DNA from: Amanita rubescens
Lineage: Eukaryota; Basidiomycota; Agaricomycetes; Agaricales; Amanitaceae
Length of the DNA: 64,000 nucleotides
Assembly: GCA_015039365.1 (NCBI GenBank)
Contig: WION01000009.1
Location: forward strand, 496,001 to 560,000
Direction of reading: 5' to 3'
The stretch's first letter is position 1. Each line of letters starts with the position of its first letter. The notes below the pieces were generated by a model. That model was not told the origin of the DNA and did not search any database. It saw nothing but the letters and a program-made list of their open reading frames with translations. This document shows, in pieces, positions 1 to 11,431 of this stretch. The position numbers and the translations under genes are program-made.

Positions 1-532
1 TGCTCGATGAAAGGCATACGTAAAACTGATGGTCTTAATCGGAAAATTAGTTCAAGAGTTATATTAGGTAGTTTTCATTAGACCGACATGTTGGCCATTA
101 TCCTGAAGCTGGTGTGGCAAAATTAGCAGACAGTTGCACAGCTGAGGGAATTACGAGCTCACATGGGCTGCGGCGAAAGCTATGGAGCTAGAGAATAAAA
201 TACTGAGCACATGGCAAGAAAATAGGACACGTGGCATACTAGGCCACAATATCCTAAAGTACACAAGCATATAAGGAGAGCGAAGAGAGTCTTTGAGTGA
301 AGACGTACGTTGAGGTAATGGAACTAAGTACAAGGATTTAATTCTAAGAAAACAAGTCATTAACATAGGACCCACCGCATCTGCGATTAGTGCTAAACTC
401 TTGGTGCGGAAGCCGACTTCAAGCAGTTAGCGAGAACCGGAGGTCATCCTATCCTAGCATACCTGAGATTTCTGCTATGAAAAATCCAATGCTGATGATG
501 AGGACGATCCCAATGCGGGTTGTATTCTTCAT
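1..532 (-). CDS. Cation diffusion facilitator zinc transporter, N-terminal part, cut by window edge
   Basis: Divalent metal (probably Zn2+)/proton antiporter of the CDF family, expected in a vacuolar or secretory membrane. The start is taken as the ATG at 532-530. Exon 1 (532-463) encodes MKNTTRIGIVLIISIGFFIA, a first membrane helix. A phase-1 intron (gtatgc...gaag) leads to exon 2 (416-376), which reads VGFRTKSLALIADA, the CDF signature around the Asp of the metal site. Further short pieces follow: SIAFAAAH near 185-165, LQDNGQH near 100-80, and FTYAFHRA at the very edge, which resembles the conserved segment before helix III. The protein continues beyond position 1, so most membrane helices and the C-terminal domain are not visible. 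The exon joining DA to SIAFAAAH is unclear. Family assignment is by motif recognition; the exact metal is inference. Confidence 0.62.
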
Positions 533-1826
533 GCTAGCCAAAGGGTCCAGAATCCAGAAGAAGTGGTGAGGAGAGTTATGACTCGCTTCGGCTCATGTGT
601 GAAGTCCATGACTAGGGTCGGAGATTTATATTAGGGGATACATGCCATAAAACCAGGGCCGGATTCTGCTACATATTCGTGTCGTGGACCTGGATACATC
701 GGCGTATCCCCACTCTTCAACCATTCTTCTAGATTTGCGATCCTTGTCGAAGTCTAGACAATAGAAGACCCAAATTGGGACGTATTTGTATGTGGTGACG
801 CTAAAACGTGTCTGGCTACGTCTTCTCGATGTCAAGTGGATAGAAATGACGCTGAGGCGTTAAACGTTGGGCTCCATATATAAATAAATATTTTTGCTCC
901 GTTGAGACTGTTGTACCACAGCTTCTTCGTGCCCAAACACGTATCGACAGATAGGAGCATCAGGAGCTTGCCCAGGTTCGCCCCGTCGCGATTTTACACT
1001 CTGGTGTGGGTCATACTAGGCCGCGGGGCAAGCTAATGTGATACGTCACAACTGACGCGTGACACTTAGGGGACACTTCAAACGTTTGAACCCAGCTACC
1101 TAGGTGATCAGCCGGGGGTAATGTTCCCCACACAGCACAGCATCCGTTATTCGCAGATCGGAGCCAGGACTACTGTATACGAAGCGCGTACAATGGGCTC
1201 ATCTCATTTGGTGTGTTGTAGGATATTCGGTGGCTCAGACGCCTTGAAGCGGGTGAGGATATTTCTGCCTCTGGTCACGTAACTTGCAACTCCCATCCTC
1301 GAATCCATATCGTCAATTTTGCTAGGGAGACGTTAGGTATAATTTTAGTTAAGTATAGGCTTTACCAACCGCTTTTTCATCTCACTAGCCCATGTAATTT
1401 CCTTGAGCTCGGGTGCATCAAGTGATGCGCCTATGATGCCGAGAAGGAGACTAACTAAAGCCTCCAAAACGATCTGAGAGTGAAGCATGTTGAGCCCTGG
1501 TCTGAAATATTATGAACATACTTACGTCACCGGGCACTTGGCCTTCTGACGAGCCGAGGGCTTTCAGATGCGAAAAATCTGTCCTGATAGTCAATATCAT
1601 TTGATAATTGTCCGACGTGGCGGCAACGCATACTGACACTCGTACGTGGAAAAGGCAGCTGTCGTGCTGTTAGAGCTATAGTATTAGAATAGACTGCGTA
1701 TTTACCATGAAATAGTGTCAGAGAAGAGATGACAAGCAGAAGACGGCCTGTGGACATCGCAGAGAGTAGTTCAGCCACGTGGCAGTGACGTTGAGGTTCC
1801 CGTTTGCGAGTGGCGGACGCGGCATG
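533..1826. other. Intergenic region between divergent genes, no gene recognised
   Basis: This stretch separates the minus-strand CDF transporter from the plus-strand ZW10 gene and should hold both promoters. Short open frames occur on the minus strand (626-835, 1451-1639 and 1527-1889), but none resembles a known family. The last one runs antisense into the ZW10 start. I see no transposon ends, RNA gene or long repeat. Confidence 0.5.
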
Positions 1827-4800
1827 GCATTTCCTCTCCCTGACCATCCTCCCTCGCAGGGCTGTTCCCCAGGACATTTCTTCGCGCACTTCTCGGTCGT
1901 ATCGACGAAGCTACATTCCAGACTCTGAATGCTTGAACTTGCGAGGTCATGGCTTGCTGACCTGGACGACAATATTACTTCCATAAAGGTATGTGCCTGG
2001 CATCGTGTTCTTCTCCAGCACTTATTTTCTGCAGCATCGGATACGCGACACGATTCACTCTAATTTGCCCAGGTTTGAAAGCCAGCTGGCAGCCTCGAAG
2101 TCTATCCGTGAACGGCTTCAAACGCTAGAGGCCGACGTAAACGCTCTGCACGAAACCGTGTCACACTCAGGAGGTTCGCTCTCAGAGTCATCAATACACA
2201 ACCCATTCACACTTTAGAAGACAGGTTTGGTCTCAACAGTTACACGACGACTCGCAAAACATGGCGCGTTAGTGCAGGAAGCTACGAATACTAGCATGTA
2301 TTACAAGGCCCTTCTGCATTTATCGCAGTGCCGGCGCCAGTACGTAGCGTTGGAAGCTCTTGCGCAAGCGGGAAGACTACCAGAAGCAATCCTTGCTTCC
2401 AGGGAGTTGGATAAAATATTAGGCAGTGCACCAACCGCGCTTGAGCGGTCTAAGATACTGACCTGACTACAAAGTGCGTTCTTCCAGCTTTATCGAAGAT
2501 TCGGCACCGATGTATTTTTTAGCGCAAAGCGCGTGCAGCGGAAGCTTTGGTGGAAGAACAGTTGAGTGACGCAGTATTCAAGGAGTGTGATCCTTTCACA
2601 CCACGAACTCGTTATATGTCCCTTCGTTCAAGGTAAATACAAATGTTCTGACGTACCTATGTGCTAACAATACTTGTAAGTTCCGAAACTCAGAAACCGT
2701 CATATCGCTAACGTCTGCCCTAGTCTGTTCTCTCGGACGAATCGTTGAACAACCACCTGTCAATTTTGAGACGGGACCTCACGACTCATTTTTTTGATCA
2801 TGTTCTCAAGGGATTTTGCTCGGTTGCCGTATATACCGACATTTCCAAGCAGGCTAAGCTGTCATGTGTACCTTCTTCATCAAGCAGCGAGCCACTTTCT
2901 TCACGTCTCACGAGCTTGACTACAATTCTAGATTTTCTCCATGACCATCTCTTTCCACATCTACCATCATCACACTGGTTGTCCTTTTCGCGCTCACTAC
3001 GTAACGTTCTATCGAATAGCATCCTGGATAGCTTGCTTCGGCCATCGCTACCGTCAGTTTACGAAGGACTCCCTTCGTATCTGTTGATCGTTCAGCAAGC
3101 CGTCGAATTTGAAGAAAAGTACATCGTTGGCATCTTAGGTGGCGACGTCAACGATAAAGCTATTCAACTTTGGACCCAGAAGCTCAGTAGTCATTATGAG
3201 CGACAAAGGCGCGTTCAGATTTTGAACTTGTCTAGAACGATCATCCTGGCGCTGGATAGTGCAGAGGTCGATTTCTTGGAGGATATTGATATGTTGTCAG
3301 AAACCGTCCAGCCTTCAGACATACATATGCAAGAAGTTAACTTGAAGGACGAAGGGGAAAACAGCGGTTCATCCACGGGCTACAGTGAAGATGCCTGGGG
3401 TTTCGGGGATGACGAAAAGTCAGGAAACGGTGGTTCCGCTACTGTTGATGAGGACTCTTGGGGCTTCGAGGACGATAAAGCGGAGCCCGAAGTCACGTCT
3501 GACCAGCACACGGTTGCGGAGAATGAGCCCCAATCCCAAGCAGAAGGCGCGGAACAAGATCCTGGCGATGCTTGGGGCTGGAATGAAGATAATAATCTAC
3601 CTGTTGAGGATTCTGGCGAGGACAGTGCTTGGGATGACCCTTGGGCAGAGGCACCCAGTTCTGAACAGTCTGAGGAATTTTCTGTTGCAGAAGATGTCCC
3701 GGCGCCCGCTCCATCAATATCTCAGCCCAAAGTTGCTTCACGATTAGAAAAGTTGGCAGCCAAGCATAAAAAGCCCGCAAGCACCGATCCCCTGTCGTCA
3801 AGCCCCTTGAAACACTCGGTGACGTCCTCTTTCCAATCTGTGACCGAATCAAGGGAGACCGTACTTCCGCATGCTGGAACAGAAAGTCCTAAAACGCGGC
3901 CATTCCAATTGAAGAAGACGAGCTTGGCGAAAGAGTCGTACAGGGTTTCTGGGAGAATGAAACAACTTCTAAGACTCGTTGAAGACGTCATTTCGGAAGG
4001 AAAACATTTATCCCGGTCGAAGGTTCTGCCATCTTCATCTTCTAGTTTATCTCTGGGGACCATTATCCTACAAACCGCACCTTCAGCGTTAGATCTATTC
4101 CGGGGATTGTATCCTGTCAAACATGCCAGAGATCTGGAGTCAGCCGACAAAGCCATGGCTTTCTCGAATGATTGCTTATACATGAGTAGCCAAGTTGAGC
4201 GGCTGTTGGCCGGACCAGCACATGATGTGAAGGCATTGAAAGATAAATTCGAAGAATGCAGGTCGTACTTCAAGGTACTCTCCGAGAGCTGGTACTACGA
4301 CACGATTGTAAGACCATCGTTGTGTCTGATATTTCACCGTTTAGTTGATAATCTTAGGAAAGGCAAAAACAAAATGTGGATAAGATTTTGGTAGATGAGG
4401 CACAGGGCTTTGAGGATTCAGCTGACCAAGCTCGATACGACGAGTGCGAGGCTGCGCTCATCCAAGTACTGAAGGAAATCAGACATCTGGCAAACAAGTT
4501 GAAAGTGAATCTTTAACGTCCGTTGGAATGACCCGTGACTGATGATGTACTATAATAGGGATTGCTACCGAAAAGCAAGTACTATTCCGCCATTGGATCC
4601 ATTACGGAAGCTGCATTGTCAAGGGTTATCGATGATATGCTAGCACTGGGAGATATACCTGAAGTCGAATCTCATAGGCTCAGTGAACTTTGTCGGATCC
4701 TTAATGCATTAGAAGGCTTGTTTGTGGAAGATCACAACCAGGTAAGAATGTTCCCAGTAATCATGGCCCATCTCATCTTTATTCAGCCTTCCTTTGTCCT

Positions 4801-5064
4801 GGCGTATGTACCCTCGTGGCTCAAATTTTCGTATTTGTCCGAACTTTTGGTCAGTGCGATCACCTTTTTTTCGGGTCCAATGCTCACGTTGATTCTTCTA
4901 TTGGACAGGAAGCTTCCATGGCGGATATCACTTACCTTTTTGAAGTTGGTGCGTTGGTTGACTTTAGCACTGACGAGCTTGTACGACTTGTACGGGCGCT
5001 TTTCGCGGATACCAATCTACGGACCACTACTATTAACAAAATACTTGCTGGTCACCCACAGTAG
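1827..5064 (+). CDS. ZW10: ZW10/Dsl1 family tethering and kinetochore protein, with apparent frameshifts
   Basis: ZW10 is a subunit of the NRZ/Dsl1 tether that captures COPI vesicles at the ER; in animals it also acts in the RZZ kinetochore complex. The N-terminal coiled coil is seen as LADLDDNITSIK, then IRDTIHSNLPRFESQLAASK after an intron at about 1989-2034. A 549-codon open stretch (2745-4394) holds the middle of the protein. It includes an acidic region with repeated tryptophans at about 3387-3660 (AWGFGDDE, SWGFEDD, AWGWNED, AWDDPWAE), like the COPI-binding lasso of yeast Dsl1. The C-terminal end (FEVGALVDFSTDELVRLVRA) is spliced across introns at about 4741-4789 and 4851-4908 and stops at 5064. 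The family sequence moves to the next frame near 1848, 1890, 1934 and 2602, and again near 2715 and 4365. Either the assembly has indels or the gene is damaged; the long clean central exon favours errors. Confidence 0.8.
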
Positions 5065-5557
5065 CATCTCACTACTATGGCCTCTTTTGTTTAGTTCACG
5101 TTACACTGTATTTTCGCGAGCTGATATAATTACATGCTCATTGTTTTCCAAACTGAGGTAATGATAACTTGGTCTCAAGGATTAGTGCGTCCGAAGGTAT
5201 AGGTGGGCAAACACTTCTCTACGACATTCTGTTTCGTGCACGTGCATGTCATGGTCTTGTATCTCTTCAATGTCTTGCTTGTCCTGCATTTCTTGCACTT
5301 TGTGGACAGAGCCGATTCATCCTGGATACCAACTAGGAGGTCCTCCAGAGGGTCATTGCTTGTTGCCGTTTGTTCAATCGAAGGACCATCCTGAATAGCG
5401 GGAGACGACCATGAGGCGGGCTTGGGGTTAAGTAAGCCGTGTTGCCCTGTTGCAGTTTGTCAATGGAAGGACCATCCTGGATGACGGTCGATTTTGGTAC
5501 GTACCATCAGTGAAATCTAGGTTCACAGCATTCAAAACCCTCGGTAAATCAGAGAAA
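5065..5557 (-). other. Cys-rich minus-strand reading stretch, possible tail exon of the BTB gene
   Basis: No gene is recognised here, but the minus strand has coding-like content. A frame running from about 5455 down to 5180 gives PASWSSPAIQDGPSIEQTAT, then a Cys-rich end with KCKKC and CTC. A neighbouring copy of the IQDGPSI motif lies upstream in another frame. The BTB exon above could splice into it: AISK at about 5578, then an intron gtgtgttc...aacctag, then ISLMVRTK. This would extend the BTB protein. It could equally be a degenerate gene; it is not assigned a function. Confidence 0.3.
5362..5484. repeat. Imperfect direct repeat, two units of about 36 bases
   Basis: Unit 1 (5362-5398, gttgccgtttgttcaatcga...) and unit 2 (5449-5484, gttgcagtttgtcaatggaa...) share the core aaggaccatcctg. 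Read on the minus strand, both encode IQDGPSI followed by E or D. The copies differ by substitutions and one indel. This looks like duplication within a coding sequence rather than a mobile element. Confidence 0.6.
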
Positions 5558-6472
5558 CTAATCGGAACACACCTTTGATATTGCGTCTTCTATTGCTGCT
5601 ACAAGTCCTTCTCTATACCTTTCCATGGCATCAAACGCTGAAATGTTTATATGACAATACGAAGGATGATAGCCTGATCGGCACGCGACTTCCGACGCGC
5701 AGATAGTACGATAAGTGATGCCTCGAGGACAGTCTTCCAATCTTTGATATAATTTGACCAATGACTCTTCTGGCGCACCGAAGACGCCACCGCTGCTATT
5801 TTGGATCCGCAAGCGCGGAAATCCTTGCGCCGTATGCACATCGTTGCTTTTCATCACCTGACGAACGGCATCTGCGCAATTGAACCGATAGCGCATCAAC
5901 CGGAACAGGTCCGCGCCAGTTATTTGAAGGAGTTCCTCAACGAAAATCATCTCTTGCAGCGGCTGAGAAAGGGTCTCGCGAGCTGCCACCTTCGTCACTT
6001 CATCCAAACCAAGGCGGGTAGCAATGGCATACATCCGAAGTGGTTCTTTGCACTGCTAACGCTATCCCTTGTTTTTGGAGTCGCTCTACAACTTTCGACA
6101 TTTCGAATTTCGTGCAAGCTCGGACCAACTCGCGATAAAGATGACAATCTCGGATATCCAAGCTCCTCTGAGCCAGGGTAAATGATGTCGAGAAGGTAGC
6201 GCAAGCACCATGCTGTCTTCTGGTACATCTATAACGGGTCGACCGTCTACCTTCTTCATGTTTCTCCAACGGAAACTTCCTGTCGAAGAATGGGGATACG
6301 AAACGTATCAAGCCTTCTATGACAAAGAAATCGACTGAATCGGAAGAACGAAGGACTATATTACCAGTGGGAGAAGCACCAAAGGGTCCCTGTGCTTCAG
6401 AGGCACTTCCGAATACATTCTCCCCTTGCCGAGAGATTCCTGCAACATCAAGTTCTCCTTTGAGATGTCCAT
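5558..6472 (-). CDS. BTB/POZ domain protein (second BTB module)
   Basis: BTB/POZ proteins of this Agaricomycete type are thought to mediate protein-protein contacts; no specific role is known. The domain is seen as NIVLRSSDSVDFFVIEGLIR (near 6360-6310), FVSPFFDRKFPLEKHEEGRR, VIDVPEDSMVLA, LDIIYPGSEELGYPRLSSLS and KFEMSKVVERLQKQ. The C-terminal helical part is MYAIATRLGLDEVTKVAARE and onward to 5558. These pieces lie in successive frames, with shifts near 6242, 6203, 6126 and 6036, all needing one base removed. A possible start is the ATG at 6472-6470 (MDISKENLMLQE), but that codon also lies in frame inside the upstream BTB module, so both may be one fused protein. The C-terminus may continue into the Cys-rich stretch below 5558. 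It could be a pseudogene; insertion errors are more likely. Confidence 0.6.
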
Positions 6473-7070
6473 CGAGTTATCACACCGAAACCTGTAGTTC
6501 AAAAAACTACAGAAGGCTGCGCCGCTGATATCCTGTAATTCGTCGATGAAGGCCAATTTCTTCAATGGTGTCTGCAGGGTCTCGCGAGCAGCAGCCAACG
6601 CCACCGCCTTCCAATCTAGATCAATGGCAATCGCGTACAAGCGAAGTGGCTCCGACTTTCATAAACTGCGAAGCAAGTATTTGCTTCTTCAGCTTATCCT
6701 CGACCACGGTCATGGAATAGAGCTGAGCCGTCTTGCAAACTTTTCGAAACACATCTAGATTACGGAACCGCGGTTCGTCGGCGCGGGGGTATATAAGTTC
6801 GAGGACGATGTAGATCATCTCGCTATGTGCCTCGAGATCGATAATGGGAAGATTACCCCTCGTTTCATTTTCGCCCAAGAGAGGACCCTGGCGCGCTGAT
6901 AACGTTTTCCTAAAAGTTTGATCATGGGAGACAAAATATAGGAAGGTGCCCAATACATAGAAGTGGATGTTATCGGACGAACGAAGAATGATATCAGCCA
7001 TGGCGCTGGAATCGAAAGGCGCTTGGGCGTCCATCCCTCTCTGATGGGGGTAAAGGGGCGACCGTGTCAA
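6356..7070 (-). CDS. BTB/POZ domain protein (first BTB module), truncated at its C-terminus
   Basis: The protein opens at the ATG at 7070-7068 with MTRSPLYPHQRGMDAQAPFD. It shows the BTB pattern ADIILRSSDNIHFYVLGTFL, then LPIIDLEAHSEMIYIVLELI, YPRADEPRFRNLDVF and CKTAQLYSMTVVEDKLKKQ. One frame change near 6655 leads into SEPLRLYAIAIDLDWKAVAL and AARETLQTPLKKLAFIDELQ. Compared with the neighbouring module, homology ends at NYRFRCDNS, about two thirds through. The frame then runs directly into the presumed start of the next BTB module. The two modules clearly arose by tandem duplication. A recombination that removed the first copy's 3' end would explain the fusion. Function unknown beyond the domain. 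Confidence 0.6.
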
Positions 7071-7248
7071 GCTAACGAAGCTGATAAAGGTATATACCTG
7101 TAGGTTTATGCCTCGTGTACATTAAGTTCCGCAGTCTGTACTTGTAATAGTCCAAAGGTTACGATGCAAGTCGCCACGTACCAGAGATCTACTAAATACA
7201 TAGTCCTACTATGAACCCAGGAATACAACGGCGGCCTATTTGGGACAA

Positions 7249-8735
7249 TCATTTATTGACTTTGGCCTTTTTCTTTTCCTTGCGTTTCTTGCGCTTTTCT
7301 TCGGTTTCTGCCGCCTCCTGCATTGCCAGAAAGTCTTTAATGGAAGGTAGAGCTGAACTCTCGAGCGGCCGCAAACGGATCGACTTCTCTTCCTTCCTCC
7401 ATTTCACCCTCTTCGAGGAGATGCGATGTTGTATTACGTCCAGGCGAAGGCGGTCCAGATTTCCGAAGCGGTAAACGTGGTTGTGAGGTTGAAGATTCAT
7501 TCTGTGGTGGCTCAATTTCATCTTCATCCATGTCAACCCACCGGGGTATTGCTGAAGACGACGACCCAGCAACTGTCGCACCCAATTCGGCGATCTGCTT
7601 GGCATTGTCCTCCTCTTCCTCCTCTCTCAAGTCAAGTCCTTCATATTCTTCCACGTCCGCAAAGATATCGAACTCTTCAGGTAAAGGTTCTGGCTCCAGA
7701 GAAGGGGGCATAGGCACAGTGACAGTGGCTTGAGGTATCAGCAATTCTGGTGGGTTACTGGCATCAGGAAGAAGAGGTGCATGGCTGTCGACATTTCCCG
7801 TGATTGCACCGCTTTGTTCCCCGTCCACTTTCCGTTTCTTCTTCTTCCTCTCTCCATCCTTCACCTCGCCTTTCACCTTCTTTTTCTTCGGCTTTTCTTC
7901 GGCTATAGGCTTGAAACCTATCGGCCTGAATTTTCCCACTTTCTTGGCCTCTTCCAATACTTTTGCTTCCCCCTCCGCTGATTTTACAGTAGTGTTATTG
8001 CCCGTAGTTTGCGTTTGTCCTCTTTTCTCTTTCAGTTCACGGACAATTTCCTCGCGAGTCCGCTTTCTGGGAACTGAGTTTGATTCAGGAGGGGAGATTG
8101 GCGTCCCAGCAAACGCCTCCTCGAGTATGTCATCGTCCTCGTTAGAGACTGCAACGGCCTTGGCTTTGTTTGCTTCAAGCAGCGCCACATCTAACCCTTT
8201 CACAAGAATCGAGTGTTCACTATCACCGCCAAGATACTTTCGTTTCCGCTCTACCTGTGATGATAGATGAGCTTCCGACTTCATTGATGAACGACAACAT
8301 CCTACGTCATCCTTATCCGCGTTGTCCGCATTCCGTTTCTCAAACTCGTCAAGAACAGCTTCAACCTAAGAGATCTCGTTGACTTTTGCTTGCACGAGGT
8401 ACAAATAAAAGCCTGTTTTCATACTTACCTCAGCGTAGTCATTCCCTCCACCCTGGCGTCGTTCCGCGGCAGCGATCACGATATTGAGGCTCGGAGGCCT
8501 TCTTTACTTTGCGAGGCTTAAATGCGGGTTGCGACGCATCGATAGTTTTTCTAATTATATTATTAATGAGCCATTTCTGGCGGCGGCGAACACATACGTA
8601 CGGCTTTGAGGTCCGACCTGACAGTGATGCCGAGGAACCTGATTTCTGCGTCTGGAGAAGAAGCCTGAACGAGTCCTGTATAGGTGTGAGGATGGTAGAC
8701 AAATGTGAGCATTAAATAACACGTACCTGGTCCAT
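7249..8735 (-). CDS. RED/IK-like spliceosomal protein
   Basis: RED (IK) is a B-complex splicing factor that works with SMU1. The tiny first exon encodes only MDQ (8735-8728 region), followed by an intron gtacgt...acag. Exon 2 begins DSFRLLLQTQKSGSSAS; exon 3 has FKPRKVKKASEPQYRDR; the next reads VEAVLDEFEKRNADNADKDD. The RED N-domain hallmark YLGGDSEHSILVKGLDVALL follows. After that come a Lys-rich stretch (KKKKVKGEVKDGERKKKKRK, likely nuclear localisation), acidic linkers and a highly charged end (KRKKRKEKKKAKVNK) stopping at 7249. GTAGGATG...TCACAG before VERKRKYLGG may be a further 51-base in-frame intron. Two frame changes are needed, near 8474 (YRDR to AAERRQGGG) and near 7368 (FAAA to LESSALPS), both consistent with one extra base. 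Nuclear. Confidence 0.8.
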
Positions 8736-9015
8736 CGCAATGAAGAAAGGAATGACTTCCAAATATGGAGTTATCACTATTTTTAGCTCGTTCCGCAGAG
8801 GATTCACGAGGCTTTCAACTCGGGGCCGCGTTAGGCGGAGACCGGCAGGCAGGACTAGATTAGCTGACCATGGATTTCTGCATCATATGGCCGACTCGGA
8901 GGACGCTAATGCTTAGCGCTTTTTCTATGTATTTGTTCCTGTTTTAAGTCAACCGAAATAACTTCGCAACATAGCCTTGCACTCGTCAGCACTATCAGCA
9001 GTTTCGGCGGAAAGA

Positions 9016-11297
9016 ATGTCGCTGCGCGACGTAAGACCCGCTACGCTCAGCCAAAACGGGAGTTTTAAGACTGTAGACGGTACGATCCGTGTCTCAAAAC
9101 CTTATCACTCGCGGACCACAAAAAAGCTTCGGGCTCTCGTCACATTTGAACCAAGAAAGTCCGCTTTTGACATCAGCAACGAACACTCTGTATCCAATGA
9201 ATTCCGTGTAAGTTTCTGCGAAGTTTTTTGTTGCGAAATGTGCCTGATCTCGATCGTCCACGGCAGGGCTTCTTTACCCTTTTCTGGACCTCAATCTTTA
9301 TATTCACCGTCCAAACTTACATTCGTGGCATTGAAACAATTGGTCGTCCGCTGGATTTAAAGTTCGCGACGCTCTTCTCTCGGCATGCTATTGCCCTCGC
9401 TATCTCGGACGGTGTACTAGTCTTAAGCACGACCCTTGCCGTTCCCTTCGCAATCGCTCTCAAGAAGGGGTGGATACGATACTATTGGACGGGTGTTATT
9501 ATACAGCACATCTACCAAACCATTATTCTTTTCAGCGCAGTAAAGTGGACATTTGACAGGTAAGTTGGATTTATCTACAGTGAAGGTTAGAGATAACGTC
9601 TTGGTGGCAAGAAAATGGCCTTGGGTTCAGTCTGGATTTTTGACCTTGCATTCCCTGGTAGGTCGATCACATTGTTTGTCACATTTCTGACCGACTTGTG
9701 ATATCATAGGTCATGATCATGAAAATGCATTCGTACATCACGGTCAACGGCCAACACCAATACACTTCATTACGATCTGCCATGGTCCTTGATAGGTTGA
9801 AGAAGGCAACGTGGTCCGTCGGAGGTTGGGAACAGGCAATCGCAGATGCCACCCCTACCAAAAGCGACTCGGATGTTTCCGTTGAGCGGACTGCTTCCTT
9901 GTCGACACCAGAGCTGACGCCTCTCCGCACTCCTGACGTTTCTGATGATGTTACTGTGACCTCCGTCGACATGCCTACTGCAATCGCTCTGCGCAAGCGC
10001 TTGGCAGTCATCACGGAACAAACGAACGGGAATATAACCACGAGTTTCAAGAACAACAATTTCTCATCCAGTAGCGGACAGAATGCCCCTCGAGCAGTAG
10101 AATCCCACCCTCTAGTGAATCACCCAGATGAATACATATCTTCACTGGCCAAAGAATTATCTGAACTTCAAAACGACCTTACAAGCCCCGGGCCGCAATA
10201 TATCAGATGGCCAAATAATATAAGCTTGCGAGATTATGCTCTGTACCTACTGGTTCCCACACTTGTTTATGAGATGGAGTACCCTAGAACTGATCGGTAC
10301 GTCATACGGCGATCTTCTGTTCACTGCCAAGAATTTAACATTCGCAGGATTCGACCGCTTTATATTTTCGAGAAGACAGTATGCACCAATTTCTTGTTGC
10401 CTTTTGCTTTTCTCATGGATCCTTTAGGTGGCAACATTTGGAACGTTTGCCCTGCTGTACACGGTTACAGAAAGGTTCATTATTCCCTATACTCCCACTT
10501 CCGATCAGCCATTCCTTCGCTCTCTGATTGATCTCGCTCTTCCATTCATGATGTGTTACTTGTTACTCTTCTACATTATTTTCGGTAAGGTGACCAAGCA
10601 TTTTGGAGGCAATGACTGATGACAAAGTCAGAATGTATATGCAACGGTTTCGCGGAGCTTTCGCTGTGCGTCCAAGACTTACCTCTGATAGAATATGAGA
10701 CTTAATCACTTCCTTAGCTTTGCCGATAGGCAGTTCTATGAAGATTGGGTAAGCAGCTTCGTCTACAGTTTGTTATTTTTCTGGTGTTGACGTGTACTAG
10801 TGAAGTGTAGGACCTCAAGGCTATGGCTGAAGTTACTTACCCCTACGCAATTTTAGGTGGAATTCTACGTCATGGGATGAGTTTGCCAGAAAGTGGAACA
10901 AACCTGTTCACACTTTCCTACTCCGGCATGTATATGCGCCCACGCTGGATAGAGAGATGTCCAAAACAACGGCGATGTTTTTCACGTTCCTACTAAGTGC
11001 ATGTTTGCATGAACTCGTCATGGTTGTGGTCACGCATAAATTCAGGTGTGCCCATTTTTTGCATGGTGTATAGGAAGACTCATCCGCGGATACAGATTCT
11101 ACCTTTTCATGCTACAAGTTAGTCAAAATCTTTCTTTGATTCTGATGCTAATCTTGTGATAGATTGTCCAAATACCAATGATTGCGCTTAGTCGTATTCC
11201 TGCTATAAAGCGTAACCGACTCATGGGTAATATTGTGTTTTGGCTTGGTCTATATGCCGGATTCCCATTACTATGTGTCGCATACGTCGCATATTGA
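9016..11297 (+). CDS. ARE2: Sterol O-acyltransferase (MBOAT family, Are1/Are2-like)
   Basis: ER membrane enzyme that transfers a fatty acyl group from acyl-CoA to sterol (or diacylglycerol) for storage in lipid droplets. The start is the ATG at 9016 (MSLRDVRPATL). Several membrane segments follow, e.g. GFFTLFWTSIFIFTVQTYIR and LPFMMCYLLLFYIIF. MBOAT hallmarks are VMIMKMHSYITVNGQ, ECICNGFAEL, FADRQFYEDW then WNSTSWDEFARKWN (together the FYxDWWN motif), and the catalytic His in SACLHELVMVVV. A long hydrophilic insert (about 9790-10200) is rich in Ser and Thr. At least seven short introns are used. The donor after FYEDW reads ttgggtaagc; one G too many is present for the DWWN codons to join in frame. 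It ends GLYAGFPLLCVAYVAY. Sterol versus diacylglycerol preference cannot be read from sequence. Confidence 0.88.
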
Positions 11298-11431
11298 TTG
11301 GTCCATCGTTTTTTCCTGCTTATCCCCCCGTATAACCTATATGCTCCTTCACAACATAGATACTACCTGTCCTCGTCATATAATAATAATGCTATAATTT
11401 GTGCCTGAAGCGCGCCAACACATTAAAATTA
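11298..11431. terminator. Convergent 3' region between the acyltransferase and F-box genes
   Basis: Short AT-rich gap where two convergent transcripts must end. It contains ataataataatgctataattt, suitable for fungal polyadenylation. No precise cleavage site can be placed. Confidence 0.35.

Noticed and set aside
3722..4273. 183-codon open frame on the minus strand
   Set aside because: It is exactly antisense to the conserved ZW10 coding exon and has no family resemblance of its own.
5801..6181. 126-codon plus-strand open frame
   Set aside because: Antisense to BTB coding sequence whose conserved residues are on the minus strand.
7800..8270. 156-codon plus-strand open frame
   Set aside because: Antisense to the Lys/Glu-rich RED exon; it is Ser/Phe-rich as expected for the complement of such codons.
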